Assembly: GCF_010560025.1 (NCBI RefSeq)
Contig: NZ_SAIY01000002.1
Coordinates: 62,001 to 126,000, forward strand
Origin: Verrucosispora sioxanthis
GTDB taxonomy: Bacteria; Actinomycetota; Actinomycetes; Mycobacteriales; Micromonosporaceae
Length of the DNA: 64,000 nucleotides
Direction of reading: 5' to 3'
Part shown: positions 60,001 through 64,000 of the stretch, piece by piece
How positions within the stretch are numbered: position 1 is the first letter of the stretch
Layout of the letters: every line of letters starts with the position of its first letter
Notes under the pieces: model-generated
The model's database searches: none
Seen by the model: only the letters and a program-made list of their open reading frames with translations
Told to the model about the DNA's origin: nothing
Program-made: the position numbers and the translations under genes

Positions 60001-60316
60001 GGAGGAGTCCGTGACCCTGAACAACCCGGAGGCGGGCACCTACACCGTCGTCGTCGAGGCGTACTCGGTCGACGGCGCGGGTGGCAGCACCGAGTACGAC
60101 TACCGGGACTCGTTCTCCTCCCCGGCGCTCGGCACCCTCTCGGCGTCGAGCGGCACCCTCACCCTGGGGCACGGTGCCACCGGCACCATCTCGGGCACGG
60201 TGACGGCCCAGTCCACCCCGGCCGCGGGCCGGAGCCTCTACGGTGAGCTGACCGTGGTGACCACCGAAGGCGCGGTCGTCGGCCGCGGCGCGGTCTCCAT
60301 CGGCGCGGTGAACTGA
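57059..60316 (+). CDS. Secreted S8 subtilisin-like serine peptidase, 1085 aa
   Basis: The signal peptide ends near residue 36 (ASA-AP). An inhibitor-I9-like propeptide (about 70–135) precedes the S8 domain. The catalytic residues are D198 (IMDSGVD), H373 (AHGTHVAG) and S567 (NGTSMAS), with oxyanion N469. A Ca-binding-like insertion at about 270–312 has repeated DxDxDG patterns (DVNRDGDNTD, DTDQDGDFTDE). The last ~450 residues are several beta-rich domains with no visible wall anchor. It probably digests extracellular protein. The GTG start follows GGAGGAAAG. It ends at a strong hairpin. Confidence 0.92.
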   Translation: MSKPRNLSRRTSAALFASVMAASAVTVAGGAATASAAPAGPDTAQATPAESLDQHDAKLLAEAEAKKAPTVTMIVATDKGKAKDVADDLEDLGAAVTERYDTIGYVLAKVPTGKAVKAAKLPGVATIDLDEKIQLPDPKPEVAPGGKKGGKQGDTLNGPGARTKADNPYMPTNETGAVKFVKQHKKWDGRGVTIGIMDSGVDLEHPALQETTTGERKIVDWVTATDPFEDPTWRPMINQVTGPTFTLAGRTWTAPAGSYRFNLFSENITIDSDPAGDVNRDGDNTDRFGILFDPTTNNIWVDTDQDGDFTDEAVMRPYKEKFDVGHFGTDNPATAIKERMSFVVEYRKNVSAGANGLVDFVNIGIIESAHGTHVAGITAANDMLGNGAFDGAAPGAKIVSSRACSWGGGCTAAALTTGMADLVINRGVDVINMSIGGLPALNDGNNARATLYNNLITTYGVQMFISAGNSGPGVNTIGDPSVAGNVVSVAASISKDTWLANYGSVVKKKNALFNFSSRGPREDGGAKPNIAAPGSAISTTPVWQPGSPVAEAGYALPPGYGMFNGTSMASPQAAGAAALLLSAARATDKGITPEMLRRAIFTSAKPIADTPTYGQGYGMFNVPGAWKLLKKGVQTRSYTSAAPVCTVLSGLLATPNQGTGVYNRCGSADGGHKVNQAKSYQVTLTRTSGPAGNVKHNIGLRGNDGTFSAPKNVTLPLNTPVTITIIAKPKTVGAHGTIVTVDDPATSTIDFEVSAVVVVSNDVSKPNFAYSAQGSVDRNSTTSYFVTVPPGAGALQVNLSGIATGSQTRFIAFNPWGVPVESTSSLACFTNHVSTVVCNAFERDYQNPMPGVWEIEVESRRTSPSLNNPYQIQARVQGVAVEPAVVELPSVTAGAPTPVTWSLKNTFGPVTVTGQGGALASSHAERPTIVEYATQEYTVDVPAGATSFTARIGNTSDAGADLDLFVYRGGALIAYNADGDSEESVTLNNPEAGTYTVVVEAYSVDGAGGSTEYDYRDSFSSPALGTLSASSGTLTLGHGATGTISGTVTAQSTPAAGRSLYGELTVVTTEGAVVGRGAVSIGAVN

Positions 60317-60333
60317 CACCACCCGCACCATCA

Positions 60334-60369
60334 GGAAGCCCGTCTCCGGTTCTCCGGAGGCGGGCTTCC
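60334..60369. terminator. Terminator of the subtilase gene
   Basis: GGAAGCCCGTCTCCGG (60334–60349) pairs with 60354–60369 over 16 bases with one wobble. The loop is TTCT. It lies between the subtilase and the convergent membrane protein gene. Confidence 0.8.
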
Positions 60370-60391
60370 GTCCGTCCACGGGCCGAGCCGG

Positions 60392-61228
60392 TCAGCCGAC
60401 CGGCTCGGCCCGCTTCGAGTGGCGGCCGAGGAGACCCACCACGAGCAGCAGGTACGCGGCCAACTCGACGGCGGCGAAGACGGCCGGTCCGGAGGCGGGC
60501 AGACTCGCGTTGGCCCTAAACGCGGCGGTCAGCAGGACACCAGGTCCGGCGGCCGACGGCAGCGACAACGAGGCGAGCGCCGCGTCCAGGTGGGTCACGG
60601 CGACCAGCACCAGCAGGACGGCACCGCCGGCGGCGATCCGGTGGCGACGCCCGGCCAGCAGGGCAGCCAGGACCACCGCGCCGACGGCGAGGGCGAGGGG
60701 TGCCAGCATGGCGCCGACCGTCGCCACGCCGGACGGGCCGGTGTCGCCGGGACCGGGCGACTGGGTCGCGCGTACCGCAAAGTGGATCTCGACCAGCCGG
60801 ACGGCCGCGTACCCGACCACGAGCGTCGCCGCCAGCACCGCACCGGCGAGGGCGAAGCGTCCCGGGCGGGCGTCACGCCACCGACCGGTCAGCAACAGGA
60901 TCAGGACGAGGAACAGCGCCGCCCAGCTCAGCCGGAGGCCGGTGACGAACCCCAGGGTCGGGTCAACTGCGCCGGGTCGGAGGACCTGCCATTCCCGGTC
61001 GGCGGGTTCGGCGGGCATCGTGATCCACGCGTCGACGACGAGGACGGTCAGCGCCACCGGCAACGCCCAGGGCAGATCCGGTGACCGGGCGGTCAGCGCG
61101 TACGCCGCCAACAGCAGCAGCGCGGCCACCTCGGCCTGGCGCAGCAGCGGAACACCGGTGAGGATGCCGAGGACGTGGGCGGCGGCGAGGGCCCCGGCCG
61201 CCGCAGGAAGGATCGGTCGGTACCGCAC
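60392..61228 (-). CDS. Seven- or eight-pass membrane protein of unknown function
   Basis: The 278-residue protein consists almost entirely of hydrophobic segments, about eight, joined by short loops with few charges. It has no recognised motif. It starts at ATG 61228 and stands alone. A role as a permease-like or sensor component cannot be told apart. Confidence 0.62.
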   Translation of the reverse strand: MRYRPILPAAAGALAAAHVLGILTGVPLLRQAEVAALLLLAAYALTARSPDLPWALPVALTVLVVDAWITMPAEPADREWQVLRPGAVDPTLGFVTGLRLSWAALFLVLILLLTGRWRDARPGRFALAGAVLAATLVVGYAAVRLVEIHFAVRATQSPGPGDTGPSGVATVGAMLAPLALAVGAVVLAALLAGRRHRIAAGGAVLLVLVAVTHLDAALASLSLPSAAGPGVLLTAAFRANASLPASGPAVFAAVELAAYLLLVVGLLGRHSKRAEPVG

Positions 61229-61301
61229 CGGGGCATCCTGCCATCAACTGATCCACATCGTCGGCCCGTGCCGCCGTCGCGGGCGGCCCGGGGTCACGAA
61301 A

Positions 61302-61754
61302 TCAGCTGCGCCTGGCGGAGGCCACGACGAACGGGGTGCCCTGCTGGCAGGTGGACATCATGGTCGGGTCGGGGCGCCCGGTCACCGTCACCGACGCCCC
61401 CGCGCTGAGCACGTCGCGAGGACCGCCGAGCAGCAGGTAGCCGTCGAGCAGCAGGCAGCCGGGCTCGACGCCGGACTCGATCCGGCCGGTCAACGTGATC
61501 TCGCCGGTCGCGGGTGGCTTCGACGGGGCGCTCGGCCGGACCGTCGGTCGGGTGGTGGGCGCCGTCGGGTCCACGGGGTCGGAGGGTGAGGGCGCGGGCG
61601 CGGACCCGGTCGGGTCCGGGGTGGGCAGTTCGGTCACCGGTGACGCTCCCGTCGGGGTCGGGGTGGTGGTGCCGTCACCCGCCTTCTGGCCGGCACAGGC
61701 GGCGAGCGCCGTGCAGACGATCAACGCGGTGGCGGCGATCCGAATGGTCCTCAT
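61302..61754 (-). CDS. Small secreted lipoprotein with Thr/Pro-rich linker
   Basis: The 150-residue protein has a lipoprotein signal with lipobox LAAC (Cys20) and a Thr/Pro/Ser-rich linker of about 60 residues. A short beta-rich C-terminal domain contains two cysteines (GCLLLDGYLL and STCQQGTPF). Function is unknown. The ATG at 61754 is chosen over one 20 codons upstream because the signal peptide then starts correctly. Confidence 0.7.
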   Translation of the reverse strand: MRTIRIAATALIVCTALAACAGQKAGDGTTTPTPTGASPVTELPTPDPTGSAPAPSPSDPVDPTAPTTRPTVRPSAPSKPPATGEITLTGRIESGVEPGCLLLDGYLLLGGPRDVLSAGASVTVTGRPDPTMMSTCQQGTPFVVASARRS

Positions 61755-61830
61755 ACCAAGCTCTGACGTACCGGGCCGGTGATCAGTTCCACCGGGCCGG
61801 CCTGGCGTGCTCACGAACCTGTCCGGCGGC

Positions 61831-62820
61831 TCAGTCGCGGGCCGCCGCGGCGGCCTTCATGTCCCGCTTGAGTTCCTGCGGCAGCGAGAAGGTGAGCCGC
61901 TCGTTCGCGGTCACCACCTCCTCGACGTCGGTGAAGCCACGCTCGGCGAGGTGTGCCAGCACCTCCTGCACCAGTTCCTCCGGCACGCTGGCACCCGAGG
62001 TCAGGCCCACGGTCCGCGCGTCGGCGAGCCAGGCGTCCTCGATCTCGTGGGCGAAGTCGACCAGGTGACCGCCACGGGCACCACCGTCCAGGGCCACCTC
62101 GACCAGGCGTACGGAGTTCGACGAGTTGCGTGAGCCCACGACGATCACCACGTCGCACTCCGGCGCGATCTCCTTGATCACGTGCTGCCGGTTGCTGGTG
62201 GCGTAGCAGATGTCGTCGCTGGGCGGTGACTGGAGCATCGGCAGCCGCTTCTTCAGCCGGGCGACGGTCTCCATCGTCTCGTCCACCGACAGCGTGGTCT
62301 GCGACAGCCAGACCACCTTGTTCGGGTCCCGTACGGTGATCCGGTCGGCGTCCTCCGGACCGTCCACCAGCTGGATGTGCTCCGGCGCCTCGCCGGAGGT
62401 GCCGATGACCTCCTCGTGCCCCTCGTGACCGATGAGTAGGATGTCGTAGTCCTCGGCGGCGAACCGCTTCGCCTCGTGGTGCACCTTCGTCACCAGCGGA
62501 CAGGTGGCGTCGATCGCCTTCAGCGACCGCTGCTTGGCCTGCTCGTAGACCTCGGGTGCCACGCCGTGCGCGGAGAAGATCACCGTGGCGCCCTCGGGCA
62601 CCTCCTCGTTCTCCTCCACGAAGATCGCGCCCTGGGCTTCCAGCGTCCGCACCACGTGCTTGTTGTGCACGATCTGCTTACGGACGTAGATCGGGGCTCC
62701 GTAGAGCTTGAGCGCCTCCTCGACGGTCTGCACCGCCCGGTCCACGCCCGCGCAGTAGCCGCGGGGCTTGGCCAGGAGCACGCGCTTGCCGGTTTGGTAA
62801 GTCGCCTCAGCCTCAGTCAC
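61831..62820 (-). CDS. ispH: 4-hydroxy-3-methylbut-2-enyl diphosphate reductase
   Basis: The 329-residue protein is the last enzyme of the MEP isoprenoid route, making IPP and DMAPP with an iron–sulphur cluster. The three cluster cysteines are in [10 protein letters not shown] (near residue 22), DATCPLV (near 108) and ICYATSNRQ (near 206). The histidine and threonine residues near the substrate are also present. The GTG at 62820 is chosen, and the reading frame is open above it. The gene is divergent from xseA. Confidence 0.93.
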   Translation of the reverse strand: MTEAEATYQTGKRVLLAKPRGYCAGVDRAVQTVEEALKLYGAPIYVRKQIVHNKHVVRTLEAQGAIFVEENEEVPEGATVIFSAHGVAPEVYEQAKQRSLKAIDATCPLVTKVHHEAKRFAAEDYDILLIGHEGHEEVIGTSGEAPEHIQLVDGPEDADRITVRDPNKVVWLSQTTLSVDETMETVARLKKRLPMLQSPPSDDICYATSNRQHVIKEIAPECDVVIVVGSRNSSNSVRLVEVALDGGARGGHLVDFAHEIEDAWLADARTVGLTSGASVPEELVQEVLAHLAERGFTDVEEVVTANERLTFSLPQELKRDMKAAAAARD

Positions 62821-62878
62821 CCCCTCATCGTACGTGCCACCCCCGCACCCGGCAGCGCCCGAGCCGCCCCCCACCGCC

Positions 62879-62941
62879 CGTTGATCATGAAGTTGTCGCC
62901 CACGACACGCCGTGCCGAGCACAACAACTTCATGATCGACG
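62879..62941. repeat. Dispersed GTTGATCA-type palindrome, copy D
   Basis: CGTTGATCATGAAGTTGT (62879–62896) pairs with 62924–62941 over 18 bases with one wobble-compatible mismatch around a 27-base loop. It lies in the divergent ispH–xseA spacer, 31 bases before the xseA start, where a terminator would be out of place. Confidence 0.75.
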
Positions 62942-62971
62942 CCGGTCGGGATGGGGTCGTAGGGTGGGCGG

Positions 62972-64000
62972 GTGGGTGTGGGTGAGGGGGCTGGTGGGAA
63001 GAGCAGCTCGGATGAGCCGTGGCCGGTTCGGGTGGTCAGTCAGAAGATCGGTGCGTGGGTGGCCCGGCTCGGGTGGGTGTGGGTGGACGGGCAGGTGGCG
63101 CAGATCAGCCGGCGGCCCGGTGCCAGCACCGTGTTCCTGACGCTGCGTGACCCCTCCGCCGACTTGAGCCTCACGGTCACCACCAACCGCGACGTCCTCG
63201 ACTCCGGCGCACCGGAGCTGCGCGAGGGCGCCCGCGTGGTGCTGCACGCCAAGCCGGAGTTCTACGCCGCCCGGGGCACGCTCAGCCTGCGCGCCGACGA
63301 GATCCGTCAGGTCGGTCTCGGTGAGCTACTCGCCCGGCTGGAGAAACTCAAGAAGCTGCTGGCCGCCGAGGGGTTGTTCGACCGGGCGCGCAAGCGCCGC
63401 CCACCGTTCCTGCCGCAGCGGATCGGGCTCATCACCGGTCGGGCCAGTGCCGCCGAGCGGGACGTGCTGACGAACGCCCGCCGACGCTGGCCAGCGGTGG
63501 AGTTCCGCACGGTGAACGTGGCGGTCCAGGGCCCGGCCGCCGTGCCGCAGATCGTGGACGCGCTGAAGGTGCTGGACGCGGACCCGAGCATCGACGTCAT
63601 CATCCTGGCCCGCGGCGGGGGTGGCATCGAGGATCTGCTGCCCTTCTCCGACGAGGCACTGTGCCGTGCCGTTTTCGCCTGTCGCACACCGGTGGTCAGT
63701 GCCATCGGCCACGAGACGGACGCGCCGCTGGTCGACTACGTGGCCGACGTCCGGGCGTCGACCCCCACCGACGCGGCCAAACGGGTGGTGCCCGACCTCG
63801 CCGAGGAGGTACGCCTGATCAAGCAGGCCCGGCACCGGCTGCACCGGGCCGTGCACAACCTCGTCGATCGGGAGGCCCACCGCATCGACGCGCTACGCTC
63901 CCGACCGGTGCTGGCCCGGCCACAGGTGATGATCGAGCAACGGGCCGCCGAGCTGGTCGCACTGCGCCAACGCGCCGGCCGCTGCCTGGACCACCGGCTC
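62972..64000 (+). CDS. xseA: Exodeoxyribonuclease VII large subunit (C-terminus off the right edge)
   Basis: The frame is open from GTG 62972 to the window end (343 codons seen). An N-terminal OB-fold part ([15 protein letters not shown]) precedes the XseA catalytic domain, with [14 protein letters not shown] near residue 153 and [15 protein letters not shown] near 216. [24 protein letters not shown] lies near 247. XseA with XseB degrades single-stranded DNA. A second GTG six bases later is possible. The in-frame stop at 62960 fixes the start region. XseB lies downstream, outside the window. Confidence 0.9.
   Translation, partial: MGVGEGAGGKSSSDEPWPVRVVSQKIGAWVARLGWVWVDGQVAQISRRPGASTVFLTLRDPSADLSLTVTTNRDVLDSGAPELREGARVVLHAKPEFYAARGTLSLRADEIRQVGLGELLARLEKLKKLLAAEGLFDRARKRRPPFLPQRIGLITGRASAAERDVLTNARRRWPAVEFRTVNVAVQGPAAVPQIVDALKVLDADPSIDVIILARGGGGIEDLLPFSDEALCRAVFACRTPVVSAIGHETDAPLVDYVADVRASTPTDAAKRVVPDLAEEVRLIKQARHRLHRAVHNLVDREAHRIDALRSRPVLARPQVMIEQRAAELVALRQRAGRCLDHRL

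Noticed and set aside
58127..60379. A 750-codon minus-strand frame opposite the subtilase
   Set aside because: It is low in hydrophobic order and rich in Arg, Gly and Asp, as antisense frames of high-GC genes are. The plus strand carries the intact catalytic triad.

Overview
The window is high-GC actinobacterial chromosome, most likely Micromonospora or a close relative. Reasons: GTG and TTG starts are common; mycothiol metabolism (mca) is present; and the gene neighbourhoods greA–mca, cbs–metB and mfd–mazG–lpqU–eno–divIC–DUF501–ppx match those I know from Mycobacterium tuberculosis (around Rv1077–Rv1083 and Rv1020–Rv1026). The genus call is an inference. No phage, insertion sequence, CRISPR or rRNA was seen.

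Layout. 1–9.5 kb: a GGDEF/EAL protein (cut by the left edge), a small membrane protein, mca, a DUF4307 protein, greA, ilvA, a DUF4328 protein, an amidase and metB. 9.6–13 kb: an accessory patch with two homologous two-gene cassettes (a ~110-aa unknown protein plus an AbiEii-like nucleotidyltransferase) on either side of a HIT protein and msrA. The second cassette lies between two 82-bp copies of the msrA 3' end, so it appears to have been inserted there. 13.2–18.1 kb: a three-gene N-acetylglutaminylglutamine amide osmoprotectant operon. 18.2–25.2 kb: a promoter with a 12-codon ORF and a structured leader, an RNase Z-like enzyme, a GNAT, cbs, a DUF1232 protein, two SGNH hydrolases (the second frameshifted) and a thiolase. 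25.2–30.2 kb: a Bax-inhibitor-1 protein, a tRNA-Leu(UAA) of the bldA type, a large membrane protein and an NADH dehydrogenase-like flavoprotein.

30.3–36.1 kb: a MoxR/DUF58/DUF4129 operon, a family-5 uracil-DNA glycosylase and a dienelactone hydrolase. 36.2–48.4 kb: ppx/gppA, an N-acetyltransferase, DUF501, divIC/ftsB, eno, lipoproteins, a DUF885 protein, mazG and mfd (the reading frame breaks near 47.25 kb). 48.6–53.8 kb: a cyclase-family hydrolase, an S66 carboxypeptidase and ppc. 53.8–55.7 kb: an AT-richer islet with a small TTA-containing membrane protein and an orphan secreted protein. 55.7–64 kb: rmuC, a large secreted subtilase, a membrane protein, a lipoprotein, ispH and the start of xseA (cut by the right edge).

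Patterns that cross genes: many intergenic hairpins sit at convergent gene ends. Four share a GTTGATCA-type arm and look like one dispersed family. Three genes (msrA, ppx and the cyclase) have their 3' ends repeated immediately downstream. Two apparent frameshifts (mfd and the second SGNH hydrolase) need read-level confirmation.
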